Of a stretch of DNA of 31,855 nt, positions 22,877 to 30,236 are shown in pieces. Numbering within the stretch: the first letter of the stretch is position 1; each line of letters starts with the position of its first letter. Where the stretch lies: assembly GCA_038527215.1 (NCBI GenBank), contig JBCBGC010000092.1, positions 1 through 31,855 of the forward strand. Reading direction: 5' to 3'. The stretch comes from JAWPMV01 sp038527215. GTDB lineage: Bacteria; Bacteroidota; Bacteroidia; J057. The position numbers and the translations under genes were made by a program. The notes beneath the pieces are model-generated. The model was not told where the DNA came from. It did no database searches and saw only the letters and a list, made by a program, of their open reading frames with translations.

Positions 22877-24502
22877 TTAACCTAATTGATATTCTGGGGT
22901 TTGTAGCATGGCATTGATCAGGCCTTTGAGGCGGGAACGTACCTCACTCGCGTCTGAGGTAAGCTGGTAATCGAGCCACAACTGAGACCAGTATCCCAGG
23001 TCGAGGCCATCGACCAGGATATCCTTGGTGAAGTAATCCATGCGTTCGACCGGAAGGTCTATGGCAAATAAGTACTTGGCTAAATCCTGTACGAGTAGCA
23101 CCGGATCAGAAATATCCTGGAAGTAGGTGGCATTCTCTACATAGGGCAGAGGGTCTAATTCATACCCCAGTGATCCTCCGACCAATTGGGTACCCTCCTG
23201 AAGGTTCTGAATAAATTTATAGCGGTAAGCAATGGTATTGGCACTGACCCAGTTTCGGTTGAAATTTGGTTCCTGGTGATAAGCCGGATAGCCAGCGGTC
23301 TCTATCGGCTCATAGGGAATCATGCCCATTGCTGGTAGGAAATGCCTGGCTCCCCGACTAAATGAGGTATAATGCGCTGACAACTGAGTGGCTGGGTCTG
23401 GTAAGTCTATCTCAAAGAAATTCAGGGTTTGGGTGAAAAGTTCCAGCGGAGACTTTAACAAGGCCCCAAAATGATGATCCCCTTCTGTCGTATCGTCGGC
23501 ATCATAAAAATGCTCGCTTTGCAGCAGCTGTTCCAGTACCGGTTTTATCTGAAAATTTTGAGTAATAAAGGTCTGGGCAAGCGGCGCAATGATATCCTGC
23601 TCGATTTCGTCCGTGATGCGATAGTTGACAAAAAAGCGGTAGAGTTTTCGACAGATATTCTCTGCCGTTGCGGTTTGGTTAAAAATCATGTGGATAAGCT
23701 GTTCGGCCTCTCCACGAATGCCCGCTTCGGTATTGGTTCCCTGAATGAGGGTATTTTGGAAGGCAGCGGAAAACTGCTTGTCTCCGATATCATGTTGGTT
23801 GGGGATGCCCGCTCCGTTTACCCGCACCCGTCCAGCGGCCAGGCCTGTTTCCGGATCGATCGTTTGGTAAGATTCATCCACATTCCAGCCTGTCAGCACC
23901 CGCGCCGCAGCCTGCACGTCATCCTCGGTATAATTCGTATAATTTCCTTCCCCTATCTGTGGGCCTTTGCCGATGGAATAAAGCTCAAGCAGTTCCCGGG
24001 CATAATTTTCGTTGGGGCTGTTTTTGCGATTGGTCCTTCCATCCAGAAAGCGCAACATGGCATTGTCATAGGTCATCTTCACGGTCAGCTTGCGCCAGTC
24101 TCCAAAAGCATAATGGCGGAAGAGTTCTAACTGGTGGTAAACAGAAGCACTGATCCTTACTACCGAAAACTTGGAGGTGAAATGCGTATGAAGGAAAAAT
24201 ATCATTTTCTCCACCGCTGAAGTCTGGCTTTGCATCATATTGTGCATCCACCAGGCAGTCAGGTAGAGTCGATAGGTGCCCTGGGTAGTATTGTCGGTAA
24301 AAACCCAGGTCTGGTTGGTGCTGGGGTCTATAGGCGGAGTCGGGGCCGGCGGAGCCGTCAGAAGAAGGTTGGTGGCCTGGGTGACCGTCATATTGGCAAA
24401 ATTTTCGATTTCTGCCTGTTTCGTGCCAAAGGTAGCCCTGCGTAGGAGATGAGCGGCCTTGGCGGTTCCCAGGGTACCACTTAAGGGAGTTAAGGATGCC
24501 AT
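22877..24502 (-). CDS. DUF1800 family protein
   Basis: A 541-residue DUF1800 protein. Hallmarks are AAHLLRRATFGTKQAEIENF near the N terminus, the WWMHNMMQSQTSAVEKMIFFLHTHFTSKF block, and DGRTNRKNSPNENYARELLELYSIG. VLTGWNVDE follows, and later RKLYRFFVNYRI and HFYDADDTTEGDHHFGALLKSPLE. DUF1800 and DUF1501 genes are regularly paired in Bacteroidota and Planctomycetes; their joint function is not established. The first in-frame start is a TTG at 24562. The ATG at 24502 gives a cleaner family N terminus (MASLTPLSGTLGTAKAAHLL). No clear signal peptide is present from that start, and the longer form is not convincing either, so its location is uncertain. It is the first gene of the two-gene operon with DUF1501. 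Confidence 0.85.
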   Translation of the reverse strand: MASLTPLSGTLGTAKAAHLLRRATFGTKQAEIENFANMTVTQATNLLLTAPPAPTPPIDPSTNQTWVFTDNTTQGTYRLYLTAWWMHNMMQSQTSAVEKMIFFLHTHFTSKFSVVRISASVYHQLELFRHYAFGDWRKLTVKMTYDNAMLRFLDGRTNRKNSPNENYARELLELYSIGKGPQIGEGNYTNYTEDDVQAAARVLTGWNVDESYQTIDPETGLAAGRVRVNGAGIPNQHDIGDKQFSAAFQNTLIQGTNTEAGIRGEAEQLIHMIFNQTATAENICRKLYRFFVNYRITDEIEQDIIAPLAQTFITQNFQIKPVLEQLLQSEHFYDADDTTEGDHHFGALLKSPLELFTQTLNFFEIDLPDPATQLSAHYTSFSRGARHFLPAMGMIPYEPIETAGYPAYHQEPNFNRNWVSANTIAYRYKFIQNLQEGTQLVGGSLGYELDPLPYVENATYFQDISDPVLLVQDLAKYLFAIDLPVERMDYFTKDILVDGLDLGYWSQLWLDYQLTSDASEVRSRLKGLINAMLQTPEYQLG

Positions 24503-24539
24503 GCGAAATGCGGATTTAAGTGAAAATTGGACAAAAGCA

Positions 24540-24679
24540 GAGAGGGGTAAAATCCTCTCCAAAGAGCGACTTAACCATATCGCGTATCCTGTCCTCCTTA
24601 TGAGAACAGGTTATGTATTTCATCATCTGGGAAATCCTCTGGTAGCACAGAGGAGAAAGGTCATTGATCCTTTCTCCTT
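24540..24679. repeat. Cluster of three hairpins in the divergent DUF1800/beta-lactamase interval
   Basis: Three inverted repeats each have an 8-nt loop. GAGAGG (24540-24545) pairs with CCTCTC (24554-24559). TCCTCT (24635-24640) pairs with AGAGGA (24649-24654). AGGAGAAAGG (24651-24660) pairs with CCTTTCTCCT (24669-24678). The second and third share bases and cannot form together. AAATCCTCT occurs twice (24550-24558 and 24632-24640). No T run follows, so these do not look like ordinary terminators. Confidence 0.4.
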
Positions 24680-24797
24680 TGACGCTGCATCAAGGCAAAG
24701 GTTTAATCTTGGCTACAGATTTTTTTTATCCAGGACCCATTACTCACTATCCTATGGCGAATGATCGATTGAGGAATGATCTTTTTTGACGGGAGAC

Positions 24798-24805
24798 TAC
24801 TTTTG
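24798..24805 (+). promoter_or_regulatory. -7 promoter element of the class D beta-lactamase gene
   Basis: TACTTTTG is a perfect TAnnTTTG, 20 nt before the ATG at 24826. A TTG at a good upstream distance is not evident; the nearest are 9 or 26 nt away. It is therefore a candidate only. Confidence 0.4.
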
Positions 24806-24825
24806 AAAAAAACCATTTTACCTTT

Positions 24826-25644
24826 ATGCACATGCGAAATCCGATTCTTTTTTTACTCTTCATAGCAGCCTCAAGCCTGGGGTGTCAGGTTCAGAAAAAA
24901 GTGGATGAAAATCCTCCTTCCCACGCTTATGAAATCTATCATCCTGAGTGGGGGCAGTTTTTTGATTCGGCCGAGGTGAGGGGGTGTTTTACCTATTATG
25001 ATCCACAAACCCAGCAATGGCATAGTTATCAGCCAGCCCGGGTGGATTCCGTCTTTCCGCCTGCTTCCACTTATAAAATTCCCAACAGTCTCTTTAGTCT
25101 ACATGCAGGCGCTATTCCTAATGCCGACCTGGTCTTGCCCTGGGATAGCGTTGAACGGCAGTTTGCCGGCTGGAACCGAGACCACAATATGCGAACGGCC
25201 TTTAAAAACTCAGCCGTATGGTTTTATCAGGAGATGGCCCGACGGATTGGGACGGAGCGCATGCAACAACTGGTGGATACCATCGGCTACGGGAACCAGA
25301 ATATTGAGGGACAGGCAGACCTGTTTTGGTTGAATGGAGAGCTGCGGATTTCTCCCCGGCAGCAGGTGGAGTTTCTGGAAAGACTGTACAAAGAAACGCT
25401 TCCTTTTTCTGAAGAGCACATGAAGCTGGTCAAGGAAATCATGCTGATCGAAGAGGGGGATGGATATAAGTTGTATGGCAAAACCGGTATGACCTATGAA
25501 GTGGGTTGGCTGGTAGGTTGGCTTGAACACGACAAGGAGGTCGTTTTTTTTGCCCATAACCAGGACCTCATTGTAGAAGGCGACTCCAAGGCCCGGCATC
25601 TAATCCCCCGCCAGATTTTTCGTTCGTTGGCGTGGATGAAGTAA
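24826..25644 (+). CDS. Class D (OXA-type) beta-lactamase, lipoprotein
   Basis: Serine beta-lactamase of class D, 272 residues, with every active-site motif. Ser81-Thr-Tyr-Lys84 (PASTYKIPNSL) holds the nucleophile and the lysine that is carboxylated in this class. Ser129-Ala-Val131 follows, then Tyr155-Gly-Asn157, then FWLNGELRIS with the tryptophan (168) that shields the carboxylated lysine, and Lys219-Thr-Gly221. It hydrolyses beta-lactams, but the spectrum cannot be read from sequence. An N-terminal signal peptide ending in SSLGC (Cys20) predicts a lipoprotein, so it would be anchored in the cell envelope. The GCFTYYDPQTQQWHSY segment is typical of OXA enzymes. No transposon, integron or resistance-gene neighbour is visible, so it appears to be an intrinsic gene. 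A second ATG at 24832 is possible. Confidence 0.93.
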   Translation: MHMRNPILFLLFIAASSLGCQVQKKVDENPPSHAYEIYHPEWGQFFDSAEVRGCFTYYDPQTQQWHSYQPARVDSVFPPASTYKIPNSLFSLHAGAIPNADLVLPWDSVERQFAGWNRDHNMRTAFKNSAVWFYQEMARRIGTERMQQLVDTIGYGNQNIEGQADLFWLNGELRISPRQQVEFLERLYKETLPFSEEHMKLVKEIMLIEEGDGYKLYGKTGMTYEVGWLVGWLEHDKEVVFFAHNQDLIVEGDSKARHLIPRQIFRSLAWMK

Positions 25645-25772
25645 AAAAAACCTGCGGCCCGTAAATAAGGATGTCATCCCGGGATTTCAGCCGACCGTAT
25701 GGAGGGGGAATACCAAAGGGACCTACAAGGCTGGAGGATCAATAAAAAGGAATTTATGGCAGGAAAATAGCA

Positions 25773-25788
25773 GCGAAGAGTGCTTCGC
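25773..25788 (+). other. Small stem-loop before the arylsulfotransferase-like gene
   Basis: GCGAAG (25773-25778) and CTTCGC (25783-25788) form a perfect 6-bp stem with loop AGTG. It ends 36 nt before the start at 25825. The 180-bp gap also holds a palindrome ATCCCGGGAT near 25677. It could be a leader structure, but nothing proves it. Confidence 0.25.
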
Positions 25789-25824
25789 CCTCGTTATCTT
25801 CATGAAACAAAACTACTTGCCATC

Positions 25825-27363
25825 ATGATCAAAAAAATCCTTTACCGAGGTGCCCTGGCTGCGATGCTTCTGATCAGTGTAACAGGCTGCCGACCCGACG
25901 CGCCAGAGGATGTGCTACAAAACTTCAGCCTGGTACTTAACTCTTCCGGTTATGCCCCGCTCAGTGCTTTGCTGAGGTTCAGTACGGTGGACCCTGTGAC
26001 CCTGACGATACATGTAGAAGGAAAGCACGGGCCCGAGTCGGATGTAACCCATACCTACATTGAACCCGCACAATTCTGGTCCGTTCCGGTGCTGGGTTTA
26101 TATGCAGACCATGCGAATCTGGTCACACTTACCGTTCGCAATACTGCCAATGAACTCCTGGCCCGAGAGGAAATCGTGCTGGAAACCGAACCTCTGATTG
26201 CGGACTTACCCGGCATAACGATTGATCAGAAGCACACCAATGGCCAAAACCAACTGTATCTGGTCAACTATTTTGGCTTTGCTCAGGGGGGAGACTTTAG
26301 CCCCCAGCGGCCCTTTATCTTTGACCAGTTCGGAGATATTCGATGGTATTTGGATTTTACGAATCATCCCTTCCTGAACACCCTCTTTTACGATAATGGC
26401 CTGACCATTTTGCAGAACGGAAACTTCATCATGGGAGATGTCAATACTGGGAGTCTGTACGAAATCAACTACGTAGGAGGCCTCATAGATACCTGGTCGC
26501 TCAATGGCTATGAGTTCCATCACCATGTGATTGAAAAGCCTAATGGAAACTTTCTGGTTACGGTAAGCGATCCAGCTAAGGCCACGGTAGAAGACGTGAT
26601 CATTGAAATCAGTCGCCTGGGTAAAAGCATTGTGAATACCTGGGACCTGAACCAATCCCTGGATAATCAGCGCCGAGCCTGGCCCACGGATTTGGCGGAC
26701 CTGGAAGAGGATTGGTTTCATGGCAATGGTTTGGCTTTTGATGAAAGCGATAATTCTATCATCGTCAGCGGGCGTACCCAGGGCGTGGTCAAGCTCAGCT
26801 CGAACAATGTGGTGCAATGGATCCTGGCCCCGCATCGGGAGTGGAATGAGCCGGGCGGCAAAGACTTGACCGCTTCCCTGCTTCAACCGCTGGATGCTGG
26901 CGGTAGCCCCATTACTGATGCGAGCGTGCTCGATGGGGCGACCCATCATCCCGACTTCGAATGGTCCTGGTACCAGCATTCTCCCATTATCCTTCCCGAT
27001 GGCGACCTCATGCTCTTTGATAATGGAGATAACCGAAACTATACCGGCAATGAGTTGTACAGTCGGGCGGTTACCTATCGCATAGACGAAGCCAACAAGA
27101 CCATCCAGCAGCGCTGGCAGTATGGAAAAGAAAAGGGCGAAGAGACCTATTCGCGGATCGTGTCTAAGGTGAATTATTATGAGGCGGACCAAAGCGTCCT
27201 CTTTACGCCGGGCGCGATCAACTTTCAGGGCCAGGTTCAAGGAAAATTAATCGAAGTGGGGTATCAGAGTAACCAAAAGCAGTTTGAGGCTACGGTGGTA
27301 CCGCCGGACGCAGTGTTTAACATCAGCTTCCACAATGCTCGCCGGATCAGTTTTTACCCGTAA
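25825..27363 (+). CDS. Arylsulfotransferase (ASST)-family lipoprotein
   Basis: A 512-residue lipoprotein (lipobox VTGC, Cys22). An N-terminal beta domain (about 25-115, LVLNSSGYAPLSALLRF...) is followed by a beta-propeller of the aryl-sulfate sulfotransferase type. Family features are GDIRWYLDFTNH, GNFIMGDVNTGSLYEINYVGGLIDTW, YEFHHHVIEKPNGNFLV, DWFHGNGLAFDESDNSIIVSGRTQGVVKL and WYQHSPIILPDGDLMLFDNGDNR. The histidines in these blades occupy the places of those that form the active site of bacterial ASST, where one histidine is transiently sulfated and PAPS is not needed. ASST usually needs a DsbA/DsbB-like partner and is periplasmic; no such partner is nearby. The frame extends upstream to 25780, but 25825 gives a proper lipoprotein signal. 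Sulfate donor and acceptor are unknown. Confidence 0.85.
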   Translation: MIKKILYRGALAAMLLISVTGCRPDAPEDVLQNFSLVLNSSGYAPLSALLRFSTVDPVTLTIHVEGKHGPESDVTHTYIEPAQFWSVPVLGLYADHANLVTLTVRNTANELLAREEIVLETEPLIADLPGITIDQKHTNGQNQLYLVNYFGFAQGGDFSPQRPFIFDQFGDIRWYLDFTNHPFLNTLFYDNGLTILQNGNFIMGDVNTGSLYEINYVGGLIDTWSLNGYEFHHHVIEKPNGNFLVTVSDPAKATVEDVIIEISRLGKSIVNTWDLNQSLDNQRRAWPTDLADLEEDWFHGNGLAFDESDNSIIVSGRTQGVVKLSSNNVVQWILAPHREWNEPGGKDLTASLLQPLDAGGSPITDASVLDGATHHPDFEWSWYQHSPIILPDGDLMLFDNGDNRNYTGNELYSRAVTYRIDEANKTIQQRWQYGKEKGEETYSRIVSKVNYYEADQSVLFTPGAINFQGQVQGKLIEVGYQSNQKQFEATVVPPDAVFNISFHNARRISFYP

Positions 27364-27438
27364 ATCGAGGCCAAATACATAAGTCATCCCTATTTCTGAG
27401 TAAGCCAAGATTTCATCAAAAGGCGTTGGAGAGATTTA

Positions 27439-27663
27439 ACCACCCACAAATATGTCACCCCGGAAAGACTTTGAGCGTTAGCGAAAAGACTTATCCGGGG
27501 TCTCCATGATTACAAAAGGATCGCAGAGACCTTCGACGATATAGCNNNNNNNNNNNNNNNNNNNNNNNNNNNNNNNNNNNNNNNNNNNNNNNNNNNNNNN
27601 NNNNNNNNNNNNNNNNNNNNNNNNNNNNNNNNNNNNNNNNNNNNNAGGAACTTCCGGGGTGAC
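27439..27663. repeat. Interspersed structured repeat, copy B (interrupted by the assembly gap)
   Basis: The left end has the flank ACCACCCACAAATAT shared with copy C, then the inverted end GTCACCCCGGAA (27454-27465), then the conserved hairpin region up to 27545. After 100 N the right inverted end TTCCGGGGTGAC is intact (27652-27663). In copy C the two ends are 153 bp apart, so the gap may hide only a few tens of bases of the same element, or more copies. The sequence after the right end (27664-27719) differs from copy C. This copy therefore lacks the extension with the terminator hairpin, at least here. Confidence 0.85.
27546..27645. other. Assembly gap of exactly 100 N
   Basis: The run of N is exactly 100 bases long and lies inside repeat copy B. 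A round number like this usually marks a join of unknown length. The repeat itself probably caused the break, so order and distance across this point are less certain than elsewhere. Confidence 0.95.
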
Positions 27664-27721
27664 AAGACTATAGAAGGAGAGATGCTCCCATCAAAAGACT
27701 TCTTCAAACCCCAACCACCAC

Positions 27722-27986
27722 CCACAAATATGTCACCCCGGAAAGGCTTTGAGCGTTAGCGAAAAGACTTATCCGGGGTCTCCATGATAACATAAGGATC
27801 GAAGAGACCTCCGACCATAGAAATGTCGGAGTCCTTGACCCAGATAGCTCCCCTCCTTACAGTCCGAAGAGCTTCCGGGGTGACGGAACTAGAGAAGAAA
27901 TAAGCATTCACCTTCAGGAATAAAAAAGTCCTTTTCCTATCCGTCTCAAAAAGAAATGAGCCATCCCAAAATTCGGGATGACTCAT
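27722..27986. repeat. Interspersed structured repeat, copy C (complete)
   Basis: This is the best-preserved copy. Perfect 12-bp inverted ends, GTCACCCCGGAA (27732-27743) and TTCCGGGGTGAC (27873-27884), bound a 153-bp core. The core has an 8-bp stem ACCCCGGA/TCCGGGGT (27735-27742 with 27772-27779) with a long inner hairpin, then GGTCTC/GAGACC, then CTCCGAC/GTCGGAG. A further 100 bp, similar to copy A, leads to the terminator-like hairpin at 27956-27986. There is no reading frame of note. It lies directly behind the kinase-like gene at 28010, as copy A lies behind the aldehyde dehydrogenase gene. Confidence 0.88.
27956..27986 (-). terminator. Terminator of the kinase-like gene, within repeat C
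   Basis: ATGAGCCATCCC (27956-27967) and GGGATGACTCAT (27975-27986) form a 12-bp stem with one irregular pair, which is a G-U wobble only in minus-strand RNA. TTTCTTTTTG follows on the minus strand. It begins 24 nt behind the stop of the gene at 28010-29074. The wobble supports use in the minus direction. Confidence 0.75.
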
Positions 27987-28009
27987 ATTTATGGGTAATT
28001 CAACGATTG

Positions 28010-29074
28010 TTACTTAAGCACCCGTTTCAAATCCTGATAAAGATGATAGAAATCAAAAGAATCAATCTCTGGCAGGTACAAATGAATAGATTCCTGCTTG
28101 AGTCGCTGAAAATATTGCGGTCGAAAAAACTTCGGTCCGTCCTTGATTACATAGTTCAGGATGAAAAACCGATAGACCTCTTTCAGAAAGAAAATGTCTT
28201 CTCCAAAGAGCGGATTCTCAAGTTGATAGTGGGTGAGGAAATGCTTGAATCTTGGCTCAAAAAAGCCGTGCGGCCAGTAGCTAAAATCTGCCCTGTCCCC
28301 TTCATGACTCACGATGCGGCTACAGAAGTAAAAATCGAACATGGCAGGCTCCATGCGGAACCAATCATAGTCCCAGCGGCTTTCAAACTGGAATTGCTCT
28401 TCCTCTCCTTTGATGGAGAAGTTGCCAATGTTCCAATCTATCAATAAAGGAATCCGGGTTCGGTGGTGATATCCCAGGCGATCCATTTCTTTGAGGAAGG
28501 TCTCACACTGCTCCATGAGATACTTTCGCTCTGAATCAAGCAGGGGGTATGGAGTAGCTTTTAAATCCAGGCTAACGTACAGATCCCGAATATCAGTCAT
28601 GGCCGACTTTTGCAGCGGGGCCATTTTCTGGGAAAGAGGGAGGCTTTGTTGATGAAACTTGCCGATTTCACGGGCAAAAAAGCCCACCTGCTTCATGGTC
28701 AGGATTTTCGGTAAGGAAGAAGCAATGGGTTTTTCCTCATAAAAAATCACCCATTCGGGATTTCCGAAGTGAGAAAAAATCTGGTTTTCCTTTACCAGAG
28801 TATCAGCCAGGAAGCCTTGAAACTGGCTTCCTGCCAGGGCCTCGGACCATTGTCGAATTCGGATATGATCATCTATAAACTGCTCATACTCACCATAGGA
28901 TGAGCATTTGGCAATCAAGGTGGACTGATCCTCAAAGGTCAGTCGGAACACCCGGTTCTGAGAAACTTTTGCGCTCAGTTCCTCCATTTGCCGGATGCCT
29001 TTGGAACCGTCAAAGGCTTGCCAGGCTTCCTGAAGCATCTGGACATGCCGATCTTGCAATGGGGCAATCATCAT
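28010..29074 (-). CDS. Aminoglycoside-phosphotransferase-like kinase with altered catalytic loop
   Basis: A 354-residue protein with the layout of the APH/choline-kinase group. The N-lobe strands NRVFRLTFEDQSTLIAKCSS carry a likely ATP-binding Lys56. FFAREIGKFHQQSL is the helix typical before the catalytic part. The catalytic loop reads PLLIDWNIGNFSI, with Asp213, Asn215 and Asn218 in the right order, but the usual histidine of HxD is Leu211. The metal-binding aspartate that follows is probably Asp235 in SRWDYDWFRMEPAMFDFYF. An enzyme that phosphorylates a small alcohol or amine is likely, but the acceptor is unknown and the altered loop leaves some doubt about activity. The start may be either of two adjacent ATG codons (29074, 29071). 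It is transcribed alone, with a terminator inside repeat C. Confidence 0.65.
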   Translation of the reverse strand: MMIAPLQDRHVQMLQEAWQAFDGSKGIRQMEELSAKVSQNRVFRLTFEDQSTLIAKCSSYGEYEQFIDDHIRIRQWSEALAGSQFQGFLADTLVKENQIFSHFGNPEWVIFYEEKPIASSLPKILTMKQVGFFAREIGKFHQQSLPLSQKMAPLQKSAMTDIRDLYVSLDLKATPYPLLDSERKYLMEQCETFLKEMDRLGYHHRTRIPLLIDWNIGNFSIKGEEEQFQFESRWDYDWFRMEPAMFDFYFCSRIVSHEGDRADFSYWPHGFFEPRFKHFLTHYQLENPLFGEDIFFLKEVYRFFILNYVIKDGPKFFRPQYFQRLKQESIHLYLPEIDSFDFYHLYQDLKRVLK

Positions 29075-29157
29075 CTCGGGGAAAGCTTAATGCGCCACAA
29101 AAAAGGGACTAATAAAAATTATTGGTACCTAACAATATACGCATTTTTCCCTGAAAA

Positions 29158-30231
29158 TTATACCCCCAGATAGGTCAATCCAAGGCCTGGTTTGCCATTG
29201 GGGCGCATAAAGCCATCTTCGAGGATGAAGCCTCCTTCCACCATATCCCTGGCGAGATCGAGGCTGCCATCCAGATCGATGAACCGGGTATGGGGACAGG
29301 AGAAAGCCACATGCAGGGCCGCCGTAATGCTAATGATGCTCTCATCATTGCAGCCCCACATCAGTTCGCATTCAGCGAAGCGAGCCGCCTCCGCAATACG
29401 CTGAGCCTGATAGATGCCGCCGCACTTCATGAGCTTGATATTGAAAATGCCACACATTTTGGGATCGGACACCCATTGGAAGGCGTGGTCTGCGGTGACC
29501 AGGGATTCGTCTGCAGCGATGGTCTTGCGGATTTCCCAATTCAGTCCACGGATGGCATCCTCCTCTCCCACAGGAAGGGGTTGTTCAACCAATTCAAGTT
29601 TGAGAGCCTGCGTTGCCTGATGAAAATGAACCAGATCAGCCGTTGTATATCCCTGATTGGCATCCACCCGAATCCCGATCTCAGCCCCAAATCTTTCGCG
29701 CAGCTTGATCAATCGCTCCAGATCTTCTTCGAGAGAGTGACCGAGTTTGACTTTAAGGATTTTGAATTGGCGGTCGATGTATTCCTGGGCTTCTTCCAGG
29801 GTATCGGCTACGTTCTTGATCCCAATGGTGATAGAGGTAGCCATCTTTTCGTGGTACTGTCCGAGGTAGGTCAGTAAGGGCACACCCAGGTGCTGCGCAA
29901 AGAGATCATGAAAAGCTAAATCCAAGGCAGCTTTGGCACCAGGGTTCTCTGGATAGGTTTCATGCAGGTCCTGACAGAGCCTTCGCAAATCGCGAACGTC
30001 CCTTCCGAGGAACTTTTCTACCCGATCAGGCGCCAGGGCAGCCATGCAGGCGTCCATGTCCTCCCCTACCACGTAGGGACTGGGGTTGGCAGCGCCCAAC
30101 CCCAGGAGACCAGATTCGGTTTCTACTTCCAGAATACAGATTTCTACTGCGCTGACGGTTTTATAGGCGATAGTATAGGGGCGGGTGAGGTCCAGGGGGA
30201 CCCGCTTAGCTTCAATACGGGTGATCTTCAT
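29158..30231 (-). CDS. dgcA: Enolase-superfamily dipeptide epimerase / N-acetyl-D-glutamate racemase (DgcA-like)
   Basis: Muconate-lactonizing-enzyme-group member of the enolase superfamily, 357 residues. The racemase acid/base pair is present: KxK at Lys160/Lys162 (KILKVKLG) and Lys266 (FNIKLMKCGG). The metal ligands are Asp190 (RVDANQGY), Glu216 (LVEQPLP) and Asp241 (AADES). The C-terminal DLDGSLDLA is typical of L-Ala-D/L-Glu epimerases. By family this would be a dipeptide epimerase of peptidoglycan recycling. The gene directly upstream, however, is DUF1611/DgcN, and in the described DgcN-DgcA pathway an enzyme of this type racemises N-acetyl-D-glutamate. The 5-bp spacing to dgcN favours the second role. 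It is the last gene of the operon. Confidence 0.8.
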   Translation of the reverse strand: MKITRIEAKRVPLDLTRPYTIAYKTVSAVEICILEVETESGLLGLGAANPSPYVVGEDMDACMAALAPDRVEKFLGRDVRDLRRLCQDLHETYPENPGAKAALDLAFHDLFAQHLGVPLLTYLGQYHEKMATSITIGIKNVADTLEEAQEYIDRQFKILKVKLGHSLEEDLERLIKLRERFGAEIGIRVDANQGYTTADLVHFHQATQALKLELVEQPLPVGEEDAIRGLNWEIRKTIAADESLVTADHAFQWVSDPKMCGIFNIKLMKCGGIYQAQRIAEAARFAECELMWGCNDESIISITAALHVAFSCPHTRFIDLDGSLDLARDMVEGGFILEDGFMRPNGKPGLGLTYLGV

Positions 30232-30236
30232 GAGTT

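Noticed and set aside
23471..24130. 219-codon plus-strand open frame inside the DUF1800 gene
   Set aside because: Shadow of a recognisable DUF1800 protein.
24651..24678. BlaI/MecI-type operator upstream of the beta-lactamase
   Set aside because: The inverted repeat does not contain the TACAnnTGTA core of BlaI/MecI sites, and no BlaR/BlaI genes are near.
26206..27240. 344-codon minus-strand open frame opposite the arylsulfotransferase-like gene
   Set aside because: It lies entirely inside a well-supported gene, has no recognisable domain and reads as an antisense shadow of its codon usage.
27732..27884. Repeats as integron attC sites
   Set aside because: The GTTAGC in the loop recalls an attC core, but the paired core site is absent, the element ends are perfect inverted repeats of another sequence, genes between copies face both ways, and no integrase is seen.
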